A model generated the notes under the pieces. It searched no databases and had not been told where the DNA came from. It saw only the letters and a program-made list of their open reading frames with translations. The translations under genes and the position numbers were made by a program. 64,000 bases of DNA, from positions 124,001 through 188,000 of the forward strand of contig SJRY01000107.1 of the NCBI GenBank assembly GCA_011319805.1, read 5' to 3'. This DNA comes from Macrocybe gigantea (lineage: Eukaryota > Basidiomycota > Agaricomycetes > Agaricales > Callistosporiaceae). Shown here one piece after another: positions 11,786-24,099 of this stretch (its first letter is position 1; every line of letters begins with the position of its first letter).

Positions 11786-14091
11786 ATGCCAGGCGCAATT
11801 TCTCCTTCCAAGACGCCTTCCAATGGCCCTGATCCGATTCTGCTAACCTTGTTCGCGAACCGCTTCATGAGCGTCGCGGAGGCGATGGGTCGCTCTCTGC
11901 AACAGACTTCTATCAGCACAAACATCAAGGAGCGATTGGACTTCTCTTGTGCCTTGTTTGCACCAGATGGAGATCTTGTGGCGAACGCGCCGTTCATCCC
12001 AATTCACCTTGGATCCATGTCTTTGTAAGTTCCAGGTCTCGACGAAATCCGGATTGATCCACGACATAGTGACCCCAACGCAGCGCCGTAAAGTATCAGA
12101 TGAAACTCCACGGAAAAACATTGAAGGAGGGTGATGTTCTAATGACAAATTCGCCACATGCAGGCGGCTCGTGGTTCTTCTCCAACTTCTTTTCCAATCA
12201 AGCGATTAAGAGGTTTTCTTGCAGCCATCTTCCGGATATTACCATTATCACCCCGTGTTCGATTCGAACAGCAAGGAGATTATATTCTTTACGCCTCCCG
12301 TGGACACCATGCCGACATTGGGGGATACTGCCTGGATCAATGCCTCCAACGTCGGTCAATATATTTGAAGAGGGTGCCGAAATAGTCAGCTTTAAAATCG
12401 TCGATGGGGGCGTATTCGATCAAAAAGGACTTTATGAATATATGATTGACAAGCCAAGCCAGTACCCTGGAAGCTCTGGCTGCAGGAACATCCGGGACGT
12501 CGAGAGCGACCTGAAAGCGGTGAGATTGTCATCCGAACTTTAAGCCTTACGTGGCTTATCTGTTCTTTGGGCTTTCTTTCTAGCAAATTGCAGCGAATCA
12601 CAAAGGCGTACAATTGATTCATGCTAGTACGTAAACTGCTACTAGCCGTTTTGCGAACAAAATTAAGATTCCTTCAGTCATCGACGATTACGACCTCCAG
12701 ACAGTCCAAGAATACATGTATCACATTCGCGCCAATGCCGAGATGTCCGTAAGAAATCTTCTTCGGGACGTCGCGAAGGGCGCTGGAACGAATATCCTTT
12801 CCGCGGTAGACTATCTGGACGATGGCTCGCCCGTACGATGTTGTTCCTCCTCTCCCCGCTCCTATCTGTAACCCACTTGAATCTGCTACAGATTAGCCTC
12901 AAGATCAATATTAACGAAGCCGAGGGATCGGCTGTCCTCGATTTTACAGGGACGGGCTGTGAGGTCCGCGGAAATCTGAACTCTCCTATATCCGTCGTCC
13001 ACTCTGCTGTTATCTATTGCATGCGAGCAATGCTCGACGTTGACATTCCTCTAAATGCTGGATGTCTCGTTCCCCTAGAAAGTTTGTCATTTGTCATTTC
13101 GTGGCACCTGTCGCCTTTGCAGCCTGACAACGTTTCCTAGTCATAATTCCTCCGAAGTCATTGCTTTCCCCATCGCGAACCGCCGCGGTGTGCGGTGGAA
13201 ACGTCTTGACGTCCCAACGGATCGTGGACGTGGTGTTGAAGGCGTTCCATGCTGCTGCGGCGAGTCAGGGCTGCACAAAGTATCTTGAATCCCCTTTTAG
13301 ACTTCCGCTGCGCTAACCCTGATGGCCTTGCCCTTTTCGCTAGCAATCTTACCTTTGGCACCGGAGGAAAGGGCAGGGATGGAAAAGCCATTGCCGGGTG
13401 GGGCTACTACGAGGTGAACTTCACGCTAATCTCCGCACGCTCAATTCCTGAGCATCTGGCTCATCTAGACGATTGCCGGTGGATCTGGTGCTGGACCGCA
13501 TTGGCACGGTACGGACGGAGTTCACACACACATCACCAATACCCGCATCGGTGATGTCGAGATCTTGGAACGGCGATACCCCGTAATAGTGCATCGGTTC
13601 GGACTTCGTCAAGGATCTGCAGGCGTTGGGAAATGGCATGGAGGGGAGGGAGTAGTCCGCGATCTCGAGTTCTTGGAGCCCATGCAAGTGTCTATCCTTT
13701 CGGAGGTGAGTAAAGGAGTTTAATTCTGTGGCGCCTTTCCTTACGTGCGACATTTGTCGCCTAATTCCTAGCGACGGACAAGGCAGCCTTATGGAATGGA
13801 AGGAGGCGGGCCGGTGCTCTCGGGCGAAACACCTGGGTGAAGCGCCTTCGCGAAGAAGATGATGATTTAGACGATCAGAACGAGAGCGGCACCAGAGAAA
13901 TCAACATCGGTGGGAAGGCAACCGTGTGGATGGGGAAGGGAGATCGACTAGTTATTGAGACGCCTGGCGCTGGGGCGTGGGGTGCTGTGGACGACCCAAA
14001 TCACAAGAAGAAAGGAGAAATTGATCATGTTTGGTCATGGGAGCCTAGAGGTTCTGTCGCAGAACGAGCAGCCGCTCAAGCTGGATTCTGA
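11786..14091 (+). pseudogene. HyuB-only remnant of 5-oxoprolinase (hydantoinase B half)
   Basis: The sequence matches the B half of ATP-dependent 5-oxoprolinase, the glutathione-cycle enzyme that opens 5-oxoproline to glutamate. From ATG 11786 it reads [10 protein letters not shown], then [154 protein letters not shown] and TPGAGAWGAVDDP near the stop at 14091. The ATP-using A half, normally N-terminal in the same chain, is absent. The frame is lost about four times by one missing base (near 12255, 12293, 12322 and 13813), always in a G or C run. Splice joins are otherwise good. Either a truncated decaying copy, or a truncated gene further damaged by sequencing errors. Confidence 0.78.
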
Positions 14092-14822
14092 TGACCTGGT
14101 CACAAAGAGTTCATTTATTCTTTCGTTCTGTAACATGTTTAGCAAATGCAACAGTAGTGTAAACATACCGATTATCGCCGCGGAAGTGATAATGATTGTG
14201 GCATTTTCTGAGATGACATTACTCTCTTGTGGAACGAATTTGTATTTATTTCTAGGACTTCTCATAGACTTGTGGCAAAGTAATCTACATCGGGCGAAGG
14301 GAAAACAGAATTAACACTACGGGCTTTTACAGGCATGCCGTGAATGCACTTTCGCTCACTGAGTGACTGCTGCACTTAAGCATGAGCAGCAACGGTTTGA
14401 CGGGTAGCTCTGTTCTTGTTAGGAACGGCTCTTGTCATAAAGGGCGCCACTAGAAACTTTTCTGGTTCTTTAGTGCTCGAAGTCACAATCATGCATGGGT
14501 AGGTTCAATCTGTCCACGATGAAGAGAGAAGCATTTCACGCAACACCTCTAAAAATTGCGATAAATATTTTATTAAAGAAGGATAATTCGCATGCATCTA
14601 GGAAAAACAATAAGTTTGCATTCCGGGATGCCAATCTGTCAGAAATAAATGATGGACCACAGTCCGTCTGTCTATGACGCGAGAAGTCACATGTAATTAC
14701 CTAATCAACTCTCCGCCAAAGCGGGCAAGTCGTTTTTTGTCCTCCGACTTGCTGTGGGCCACCAACTGCGCCGTGGCCGTGCTGCTTCTCTTTCTTATCT
14801 CCCCGTCTAACAGCCCTTAATT
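14092..14822. other. Intergenic, no gene seen
   Basis: AT-richer spacer between two plus-strand genes. Only short open frames without motifs. It presumably contains the WASP promoter, including a pyrimidine-rich stretch shortly before its ATG. Confidence 0.4.
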
Positions 14823-16553
14823 ATGCCCTCGCAGTCGACACTGAACGCTGAAGAGAAGTCCAAGGTCAAGTCTGCGTTCCCGCATCGTCAAACAAAGTCT
14901 TCTACGCTGCTCTTGCGCGAATATACTATGCATATCCGCACCCCGACAAATGGTCTTATACAGGTCTTCAAGGTGCAATAGCCTTTGCCAGGAATGTGCA
15001 CAAGAATACGCTGAGCTTCAAGATGGTTGATATCAGTGGCACTCGGGGAGTTATCTGGGAACATGAGCTCTACGAGGGCTTCGAGTACCACCCAGATAGA
15101 GCCTTCTTTCACTCATTTTCAGGAGACGTGAGTTTCTATGTTTTTGATGCCACCTTCAATTCTCTATAACTTCATCTGCGTAGGCTTGCATGATCGGATT
15201 TGTCTTCGCCAACGAATCCGAGGCCAAAACGTTCTGGAAGAAAGTCATAAGCAAGAAAGACAACAAGACATGTGAGTGCCGCATTACATTCGGGGTCCTC
15301 CATAGTTTAACATGCCTCACAGCGAAATCGACCTCTGACAAGAAGAAAAAGATAGCGAAAGGTGGGAAGATTGACAAGTCCATGATATCTGGACCTGCTT
15401 CTGGATCATTTGTGCATGTTGCTCATATGGGTTATGATCCTGAACAAGGATTTACCTCTAAAGGAGTAGATCCATCTTGGACTAAACTCCTCAGTACGCT
15501 GGAAAATTCGGGTTTCTCTAAGGAGGCAATTGCTAAAGACATGGACTTTATTAAAGATTTCGTTCGCCAGCATCCCCAGTCGGATGCCTCCAAACAAGCG
15601 AAAAAGACGAAGTCTCAGGTGCCGCCTCCGCCGCCACCTGCTAGACGTCCTCAAAGCACGATCGCTCGAGGCATTCTCAAGATGCGGCACCTAAGCCGCC
15701 TCAGGCCGCGCCGCCTTCTACCCGAATGACCCTTCCAGCTACCATAAAGAGTAGCAATCCACCTGCACCGGTCCGAGTTCTTCCACTCGGTGCTGTGGAG
15801 CACCCGTCGCTGTCTCGTCGGCCTGTGCCAACACCGAGCCCCGCCAAGCCGACGATTTCGCCTTCGGCGCCATCACGTCCGGCGCCGCCTGCCGCTGCAA
15901 AGCCGGCGACTCCTCCTCCAGCGCCTATTCGCCCAGCTCCAGCAGTAGCTGCGCCACCGGCACCCCAGCCACCGCATAGGCCGCCCCCCACGAGCTCCGC
16001 ACCACCCGCGCCTCCTTCTCGGCCCCCTGGTCGACCTTCTCCAGCCCCTCCAGGTCCTCCACCGCGCCCGGCGGTCCCAGCGCCACCTCCACGTGCTGCT
16101 CCCGTGCCGCCGCCTGCACCTTCGTCACCGTCCCACTCTCCGGAAGCGGCAGCGCCCCCTCCGCCTCCTCCACCCCCACCACCTCCACCCATGTCTGGAG
16201 TACCACCGGCCCCGCCGCCGCCGCCACCTCCTGCGCCGAGCGGTGTCCCAGCCGCGTCCGTGAGCATGCCGCCACCACAGCCAGGTCGCTCTGCTCTTCT
16301 GGAATCTATCGTCAATGGGCCAGGTATCTCAGGTCTCAAGAAGACAGATTCAAATGCGCCACCCGCGCGGGCCCCACCGGCTGCTCCGTCAGAAGCTTCC
16401 GGTTCCGATGGTGCTGCTATTGCTGGTGCAGCGGCTGGAGCTGGAGCCGGAGATTTAACGTCTGCACTGATTTCCGCATTGGAGAAGAGAAACAAGAATA
16501 TGGGAGACAGCGATGAAGATGAAGACGACGATGACGACTGGGATTCTGACTAA
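14823..16553 (+). CDS. LAS17: Wiskott-Aldrich syndrome protein homologue (WASP/Las17)
   Basis: Activator of Arp2/3-driven actin assembly at endocytic sites. MPSQSTLNAEEKSKVKSAF begins the WH1 domain, which continues KVFYAALARIYYAYPHPDKW, YTGLQGAIAFARNVHKNTLS, GTRGVIWEHELYEGFEYHP and ACMIGFVFANESEAKTFWKK. A CRIB-like or basic region (KKKKIAKGGKIDKS, FVHVAHMGYDPEQGF) follows. A very long Pro/Ala-rich SH3- and profilin-binding segment fills about 15,620-16,270. The C-terminus has a WH2-like helix (GRSALLESIVNGPGISGLKK), a central helix (DLTSALISALEKR) and an acidic tail DEDEDDDDDWDSD with the Arp2/3-binding Trp. As given, one base is missing near 14882 (start of WH1) and another near 15670. Both are in G runs and both restore the family sequence if present, so sequencing error is more likely than loss of this core gene. 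Confidence 0.92.
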
Positions 16554-16804
16554 TGAAATAGTGTATGGTGAGTTGTGCTCTCCTCTCATCTGCCTCACTA
16601 TGATAAGAACGGTTTCCCCAGAGAATATTAGATTTACCAGTATTGTACGCTTCGCAAGGCACAATGACGTTGCGCGAATGGCGCCATGGTGCCCTGCTGA
16701 TAATTTTTGTATATTTTTATTTTTGCCTTCTCTGATGTACATAACTGGAATTCTTAGCTTGATTTCCGAGAACGCCGTCTTGAATGGGGTGTATGCTGCA
16801 ATCG

Positions 16805-17800
16805 TCAATACTCCAGGCTCGCCGAGACAAACGCCGCCCGTCCTTTGAGATCATCGAGGTCTGTGGGTTGGCTACCGCGTTGAGCAAGCACAGGAGTCTA
16901 CGGTTAGACTCACGTAGAAATCTTGGGGAGTGTCCAAGCTTCCGACCTGCGCGAGGAGGGCATGACGATCACTAGGCCAGAATTGCAGTTAAATACAGAC
17001 GTACGATGACAGTGTTAGTCAATCTATCGTGCCATCTGCATTCGGCGCGACCCCAGTGCTGTTCATGTGCTGATACGTCGCCGCACCGATGATTCCATCA
17101 TGGACGAAGCCTTGACTGACGCTCTTTAGCAGCGCGTGAATGAACGTCGGTGTCCGCCGCTCTTGAAGTTGTTCGTGGCTGTCCTGGTGGTGAAAATGAG
17201 CCGTCGTCCAGGTCCGCCGGCGTCCGCAATCGGTGCGATCGTTTGCAATATGCGCAAGATGCTTTGATAGCAGGCTTGTTCAAGGACGTCGACCAGCGCC
17301 ATGGATCCTAGACTTGGGAGTTGCATAGGAACTGTATCTCGCCCATGCATATTCCATTAAGCCAGCCTGTCACCGAACTCGGAGTCCTCGCATTGGTTAG
17401 GGTGTCTTGTGCCGGAACTAACCTTGAGCAGTACCCATTGAATATGTCTTGTACGCCGCTTGTTGAGTTTGTTCATAGCTCTTTCGTTGCTATTCAATCT
17501 CCAGAAGCTTGCTGGATGGGAAGAATGGCTCACAGGTACAAAATGTCGGTTCCGTTCTGTATTGAATGTCAGATCAATCTTGAATAACATTGAATGGCTC
17601 CAAAAAATGCACCCAATGGGTTAAGGACATATAATCCGTCGCTGTAAGGAGATATACGGTATCACGACACGTAAACCCCAACTTAAGTGAAGGCAAACGG
17701 AGCACATACGCATAGCTTCCATGCGCAGTCCCGTTAGGAAATATGATATTGTCCACTCCTTTCTAGAAAAGCGGACGCAGCGCGCACTGCACAAGTATAT
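16805..17800 (-). pseudogene. Decayed GH105 duplicate
   Basis: Broken copy of the intact GH105 gene 1.2 kb downstream. Matching pieces in the same order are LQCALRPLF-like near 17790, GVDNIIFPNGTAHGSYAYV near 17750, GSMALVDVLEQACYQSILRI near 17290, VHDGIIGAATYQHMNSTG near 17090, VGSLDTPQDFY near 16930 and DLKGRAAFVSASLEY before a stop at 16805. Damage includes TGA in place of the Trp codon of the intact GT(M/I)(N/D)W motif near 17020, a stop within the first block, loss of about 13 residues near 17765, and missing central catalytic-domain exons. Divergence is spread along the copy, so this decay is genuine and does not rest on single-base errors. Confidence 0.82.
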
Positions 17801-18977
17801 CTTTCTTTGCCTGCATAACTATGACGCATCAGCGCAAAAGTAGCAAAGAAACCAGGAAACGTACATGGTCGAATAAAATGATCGAGATGGAACTTTGTGG
17901 TCAACGCCAATGCATCCTCACTGTTATTCTTGGATTAGCAGGAACAGATTTCTTTGGCTGCATTGCTGCGTACTGTGTCCGAAGGGCATTCCAGAAGATG
18001 ACCAAGGATCCTCGCATAAATGAGTCTTGTGCTGTTTAGAACAAGAGCAGATTCCCCGAAGCGCAAAGTGATATCGTATGCGTCACGAATGATGGACATC
18101 AATATGCAATCTGGAAGCCTTTGGGAAGTGCCAACTAATTTAACGGGCATCGTTGAAAGGGAGACTGGCGCGGATCTTCGTAGCATATTGTTCGGGTTAC
18201 GAGTCCACCTTCATTATGCTGTGACGCACGCTGTAAAAACGCTAACACTTGGTGATGTCGATCGGTTTGGAAGCGTTGGAATTGACTGTGATTGTGGGCG
18301 TTGAGGCGTACATATGTTATCGTTATACATTTGGCGCTGCATTCTGCCTTCTTTTAGCAAAATGTTTTACAGAAGTTACTTCGAATACCTGGTCATTAGA
18401 GAATGTCAATCACCGAACAGGCTTGCTGCCGAGGCGGGCTGGGAAATGACCTTCGATTCAGCATGGCTTGGGCAGCCGGTTTGCTTTCTAAAACCGGTTA
18501 CGAGTAATGGCGGGCGAAGCTGGCCCTTTTTAACGCAGCATTAGGAGCATGACACAATCGCTCTCCCACTGCAGTCCAAACCATTGCCCTGACCGCATGC
18601 AATCCTAAAGTCTGCTGCCCACAGAGCATAGCATTCAGGGCGCGCCGAGACAACGCCAGCCAAGAGAAAAAAAGGAAGTCAAGATGAGAGGCCAGAGATG
18701 GTTCTACATTCGGAGATGTGATTTTCACGGAAGACAGCACTCCCAACTCTGATTTCTTTCCGTTCTTTAAAGTTAATGATGCAATTCTGGATTCTGTCAC
18801 TTGATTCTGATTCTTGCGACAAAGGACGAAAGGCCCGGCCCGGCCAACGGAACTTGATTAATGGGATCTTAGATGCTTATTTGACACTCCCGGACCGTTG
18901 CAGTGCACGTCAGGTTCGCAAGAGAGCCAAATGGTCCGGTTTGCTATTTTGGCAGGTAAACCGCAAAGCGCGGGATT
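17801..18977. other. Spacer between the two GH105 copies
   Basis: No gene recognised. Short open frames exist on both strands (for example minus 18186-17935 and plus 18020-18304) but carry no motif. The spacer may hold degraded sequence from the duplication. Confidence 0.35.
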
Positions 18978-20568
18978 TCACAGCTTTTCGTATTCGATGC
19001 TTGCGAGAAGGAACGCCGCAAGTCCCTTCAGATCATTGACAACAGTCGGAACCCCGACATAATACTGCCGAATACACATCGCACGGTCGATCAACAAACA
19101 TCATCATGACCGGAGGCGATTACTTACTTCGAACGTGCCATTGCCATCCAAGCTGCCAACCTGGTGCGTGTGTTTGATACCGTCACACATGGCGATGGGC
19201 ACAGAGCGGGGGAACGTACCTGCACCGTGTTGATCCAATTCATCGTGCCATCGGAATTAGGAATGACCCAATTGGCGAGCATGTACTGGTACGCCTTCTG
19301 CGCAGCTTTAACGATGCTCCCATCTGTGTCGGGGATATAGCCCAACCTAACTCCCTTCAATAGAGCATAGACGAACATGGCTGATCCGCTGCTTTCAAAG
19401 TAGTTCCCGGTCCTACCAGGCTGGGTAATGACGAGCCACCACACACCGCTGGCAGGTTGCGCTGCGTCACGTATCTCGGAGCTAGCGTCTGCAGGATCTT
19501 CAGGATGGCCGCATGGCCGCTGTGCGTCTTGGGGAATATCTCAAGGATATCAACCAAAGCCATTGAGTACCAACCCAGCGCGCGGTCCCAGATCTCCGGC
19601 GAGTGACCGCGATCCTGCGAGGCCCATACTGCCGTATGAGAATAGTCGTACCCATGATAAAGCAAGCCAGTGTAGTTTGCAGCACCGGGTGTTTGGATCG
19701 TATTTTCGAACATGAGAGTAAATTGCGATGCGATATCGGCTATAGACCAAATTAGCAATTAAAACCCATCCGCGATGATCTCTGCTCACTCCAAGCTGTG
19801 TCATTGGGGCCTGGAAGTCTTTTGTGTACTGAGCATAGAAGATGTCGCCCATGTAAATTCCGTCAAGCCAGCCTAAATTGTATAATAAGTCCGAGACTTC
19901 TTGTCGCATGGAAGGAACAGATTTCCGACCTTGATTGAAGTATCGTAATTTGTGCCAAAACTGACCCTGTGCAGTCCTCGGATGTCCAGTCAACTGGCCC
20001 GGTACGTATCCGCAGCTACTTTCCATTTGGGCTGCTTCGTCTGGGAGTATCTAATCGGCTCAATCAGCCTTTCTTCTCTCGTTAATTCCGATGTCAGACA
20101 CTGACAGATATAGAAAAGTAGGGCCAGTTCTGTCATTAGGATGAACCATGCTGGCACTTCACCTTGAACATGACAACTGACCTGATGGGGTCTAAAGAAT
20201 AGTCGGAGACCCTGGGATGAGATGAGACACCAAAATTCGAGAATGCAGGCACCAATGACATACTTGTAATTGCCATGTATCGTGCCGTTGTCGAAGACGA
20301 TGTTATTCGCCCCAGCCAAAATGTAGTTGTAATACGTCTGATTCCCAGTCCTTTCGAATAAAAGCCGGAGACCCCACTGCAGCTCTCCATGCTCATATGA
20401 GACGCTCGGCTTTCCGGAAGAATCGAGACCGTTCCCCTGGCCGCGCTTGATCGCAGAGTCAGCAGCCCACACGGCGTACGACTGCGGCCGCGCGAGCACG
20501 CGAGCTGGTATCAGCGCACAAACGAGCACGATCGTCGTCGTCAAGAGAAAGTTGGTCCGCATCAGCAT
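18978..20568 (-). CDS. GH105 unsaturated rhamnogalacturonyl hydrolase, secreted
   Basis: YteR-type glycoside hydrolase family 105 enzyme. The family hydrolyses unsaturated rhamnogalacturonan oligomers left by lyases, so a role in pectin breakdown is likely. MLMRTNFLLTTTIVLVCALI starts a signal peptide ending near ARVLA. The (alpha/alpha)6 barrel follows: YEHGELQWGLRLLFERTGNQ, NNIVFDNGTIHGNYKYV, GHPRTAQGQFWHKLRYFNQG spliced to WLDGIYMGDIFYAQYTKDFQ, TGLLYHGYDYSHTAVWA, EIWDRALGWYSMALVDILE, IPNSDGTMNWINTVQ, VGSLDGNGTFE, then DLKGLAAFLLAS, with TGA at 18978. The LDGIYM and GYD...W segments correspond to the active site. About nine exons. One base seems missing near 19997 (GGGCC context), breaking the frame between AADTYRA and QLTGHPRTA; probably a sequencing error. 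A decayed duplicate lies downstream on the same strand. Confidence 0.88.
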
Positions 20569-21788
20569 TGGGTGGAATTTCGTGCTGCACGAGACGCGAC
20601 TTTGACTCGGATATTTAGAGGAAAAGAATCGTGGCTCCGGTCATGGTCGAGCGGGCCGTTATTGGATTCGAGTTGATGGCAGCGGGTCTGGTGGCGGGCC
20701 GGGCATTGGACCATGCTAGAATGTATGGTTATAAATACTTGCAATGTCGAACGGCACGAACAAGACTTGGACAGGTTTGGAGTCGTCCATGCATCGAAGA
20801 TGGTATATGGCGGCCACGGAAGTATACGTAGATCGCGTTCAAACAAGCTTTCCCACATTAGCACAACTTTGACCGCGACCTCGACCATCGTTGCAACAAA
20901 ACTTTTGCTGATCAGCTTCAACGCAACTAACGACTAGCTAAGGGGGGATTTGGACGCGTCCCACTCTCGTTGTCCTTAGAAATTGTTATCTCGATAAATT
21001 GTGCCGTCCAAGAATCGTTCGACGTGTCTGGCAATCCCTGGTTTTCAGTGTTCTATGTTATTTCAGGAATTTGTATCCGAATTGCTTGCATATATCTCTG
21101 TGCATCTCTGCGAAGCTCTGAGCTGTCGTTGCCCATATCCATGGCATGAGTCTTGTCGCAAACATGCCTCAGGCCAACAGTAGTGCAGCCACGCATCTTT
21201 CTTCGATGCCCAACGGGTGGAGACGGCCCGCCTCCACGAAGCGCGCGCTCTGTCGTGCAGAACTACTCGTTCCCCAATTTCCCCGACTTTCTGTCTAAAG
21301 CTCGGAATCAAACATGCATCAACCTCGGTGTAACCGCCTCTAGTTTTCAAAAATTGAGAAGGAAAGCCACGCATCATTTGAATAGACTTGAGGCGTTGTC
21401 AGGAGCCCCATAGTGTGGATCCTTGCTGCTTCTCGCTATGCTTTGTGTTGCGTGAAGTTCTGATGGTTTTTAGTATATTCTGCAGCCAGTCGTTCTCGCT
21501 TTCTCCACACATATGTCATGACGACTGGATACTATTGGATCAAGCTTCCCAACTGACTGCGCCGAGCTTTACCGTTTCCACCTGACGATGTCGGATGATC
21601 TCCCCTCTTACTCGTCCTTTGGTCCGTGACGGTCCGTCGCATCCTTTCGGCACCTACGAGCAACAGCAACAAGGTCAGAACACTCAGAAGACGCGTTCAT
21701 ACTCTGTAAAAATTTCGGACCACCAAAGCAGGCCGCTAATACCAACGTGGCCTGTCGCTGCTCTGCTTCACTTTTTTCCCTCTACGAG
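20569..21788. other. Intergenic between divergent GH105 and GH12
   Basis: About 1.2 kb between two divergently transcribed polysaccharide-degradation genes, so it should contain both promoters. No gene or repeat seen; the minus-strand open frame 21377-21063 has no motif. Confidence 0.4.
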
Positions 21789-21795
21789 TATAAAA
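21789..21795 (+). promoter_or_regulatory. TATA box of the GH12 gene
   Basis: TATAAAA about 70 bp upstream of the ATG at 21861, typical spacing for a highly expressed secreted enzyme gene. Confidence 0.55.
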
Positions 21796-21860
21796 TGCGG
21801 TACGTTACGATAATTAGGACCCCCGCCTCGTCCTCAGGTGCAAAGTCAAGTCGAACAACC

Positions 21861-22905
21861 ATGTTCTCCTTCCCCAAACTCACGCTCCTCCTTCTCTTGG
21901 TCCCTTTCATCGCGGCCGCTCCCGCCCCTGAAGTGGAGAAGCGCCAGGGCATTGATACCTCCAACCACTGCGGTGAGCCTTCTGCGCCTCAACGTGCTCT
22001 TCTTCGTTGGGAAGCTCACGCGTACATGTGATCCATTCCTTCGGATAGGCCAATGGGACGCCGTGACCGCTGGCCAATATACGCTCTACCTCGACCAATG
22101 GGGCATGGGCGGCGCCTCTTCCGGCTCCGACTGCGCCGCCTTGACGTCGCTCAGCGGAACCACGATCGCGTGGAAGAACACCTGGAACTGGGTCGGCGGC
22201 ACCGGCGTCAAGAGCTACACGAACATGAACCTCAACAGCAACCTCAACAAGCAGCTTTCTGCCATTTCCAGCATCCCTGTGCGTGTCGAACCCCCCAAAA
22301 AATCATAACTCTATAGAATGCTCACTCGCACGTCGATTTCGAAGGCCACATGGAGGTGGTCGCAAACCAACTCTGGGACCGTCGTCGCAAACATTGCGTA
22401 CGATCTCTTCACGTCCACGTCGCCGAACGGCGCAAACGTCAACGAGATCATGATCTGGCTTGCCAACTGGAACGCAGGGCCCATCTCGGCGCAGTACAAT
22501 TCGGACGGTACGCCTAAACCGGTCGCGAGCAACGTCTCTATTGCCGGAAGGACATGGTGAGGGACCGTCTCGACAGATGCCCAGCTTGAGAAGTAATTAT
22601 ATTTCTCCTTTGTGAAGGAACCTGTACTTTGGCTCCAACGGCGCGAACAACGTATATTCCTTCCTTCCCACTGGTGGCGCGCTGGTTACTAGCTTCAGTG
22701 GCGATCTCAACACGTTCCTCAAGGTAAAGTTCAAGTCGGGCGCACCGCTTTTTGCAGTCAACTAATTCCTAATATTGCTCAGTACTTGACCTCAAGCCAA
22801 GGCCTCAGCAGCTCGCAATACTTAAAGACTGCTCAGGGCGGCACGGAAGCTACCTCTGGCTCGGCTACGCTGACAGTTTCGGCATTCAGCCTCGTCATCA
22901 ACTGA
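21861..22905 (+). CDS. GH12 endoglucanase (xyloglucan-type), secreted
   Basis: Glycoside hydrolase family 12 endo-beta-1,4-glucanase; fungal members cut cellulose or xyloglucan. [20 protein letters not shown] is a signal peptide, followed by a short propeptide ending in a Kex2-like Lys-Arg (EVEKR). The beta-jelly-roll reads [58 protein letters not shown], then [18 protein letters not shown] with the nucleophile Glu, [20 protein letters not shown] and [20 protein letters not shown], with the acid/base Glu in GTEATSG. The last strand is [11 protein letters not shown], with TGA at 22905. Six exons; length and both catalytic Glu residues are as expected. I see no frame break and no cellulose-binding module. 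Confidence 0.92.
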
Positions 22906-23196
22906 AGAATAGATTTGGAGTTATTTATGAGGTCTTTGTAACCCACAATTTGGGCAATTCATACACATTTCCTTGACCCTTTTCGAACCTTCGACCCGTC
23001 CGATCCTCAAGGTCTCAACTATTGGCATGTACAATACACCTATGCGACGTCTTGGCAGAAAGAGACAAAGCTTCCCACTACGATACCATCCTCTACGATA
23101 TATTGATATTTACAGGGGCGCAACACAAAGTGATCCTCTTCCGTAATCCATCGTTCCCAACAGCAGCAACGTATTTTCCTCATCTTTCTATCCCGG

Positions 23197-23740
23197 TTAT
23201 TTAATGGGCTCTGGAGAAGTGGTCGCTTCTCCCACTGCATGACCATGGCCTGCCGATTGATCGCTCTGCATGTGTTCCGCTTCATCATCGTCCGCATTTG
23301 CAAACGGATTTTGTTCGTCCTGAACCGCAAAACGGTCCTCAGTCGCAAATGAAAGACCTCGCAGAGAAACGCACGCTTTCTTGTCTTCCTCTCTTTTTCA
23401 AGTCGCCAGTGATTTTGTCTCTTCCATACAAGTAGCGTTCATGGTTGTTTGTGATCTTGCCAATTAATTCGTCTTTGAAGCCGGACACCTTTTCCGCCAA
23501 GGTCTTGCAGGAACAACATCATGAGAGGCCAAACTCTCTGAAAAGTGCGAGAGACGCTGAACTCACGGGCTCTGGATTGAATTGAGGTCCTATCCCAACG
23601 GAACCCGCGTGCCTCTGCGGAGGGTAGCTTTGGTCGTCGCTGCTGCGGCGGGTGGGGTTTACGCCAGAGCCAATAGCGGATGGGTGGACGCCGGACTGAG
23701 GGACAGATTTGTCTGTTGAAGCTGGGACTCCACTGGACAT
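23197..23740 (-). CDS. Small hydrophilic protein, function unknown
   Basis: Start MSSGVPASTDKSVPQSG at 23740; a Ser/Pro-rich N-terminus ends GIGPQFNPEP. After introns, HDVVPA and LAEKVSGFKDELIGKITNN follow, then RDKITGDLKKRGRQES. A 55-bp intron leads to DEQNPFANADDDEAEHMQ and a stop at 23197. The order (short polar N-terminus, a VSGFKDELIGK-like helix, an NPFANA(D/E)DD tail) resembles small uncharacterised basidiomycete proteins I have seen, but no function is known. The link between HDVVPA and LAEKV is out of frame by one base near 23500, possibly a sequencing error. No signal peptide and no membrane segment. Confidence 0.6.
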
Positions 23741-24099
23741 GGTTGTGTGGTTGGCTGGGCGTGTGCGTCGACCGTTCTGTCTTTATATGCCGACTCCTCA
23801 AGTCCCTATAACTTGCAAGGGATGACGCCAGTCGGGATGACATGACGACATTTGTTTACCGGTGCTTGAGTATAAGTGGACACTACAATCTTTCAAGGAT
23901 AGCGCGTTCCGGTATCAGGCCGTAAACATGAGGAACCTCTGTTCCACGACCAGAACAATGCTGCCAGAAGACTCTGGTAAATGGTGCCAGTGAATAAATT
24001 CACATCGTTATTGGGTGCTTAGCAGTGGTGTACAATGCCTCATCAAACCATGATAAGGATGGCGTCTCGAATATTATAAAATGGGAGGCGGAACCAGAT
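23741..24099. other. Intergenic
   Basis: Contains the 5' flank of the small hydrophilic gene and the 3' flank of the SGNH hydrolase gene. Nothing else seen. Confidence 0.45.

Noticed and set aside
15701..16495. 264-codon minus-strand frame of Gly/Ala-rich protein
   Set aside because: It is the antisense shadow of the WASP proline-rich segment; GC-rich CCN repeats on one strand read as GGN on the other and stay open.
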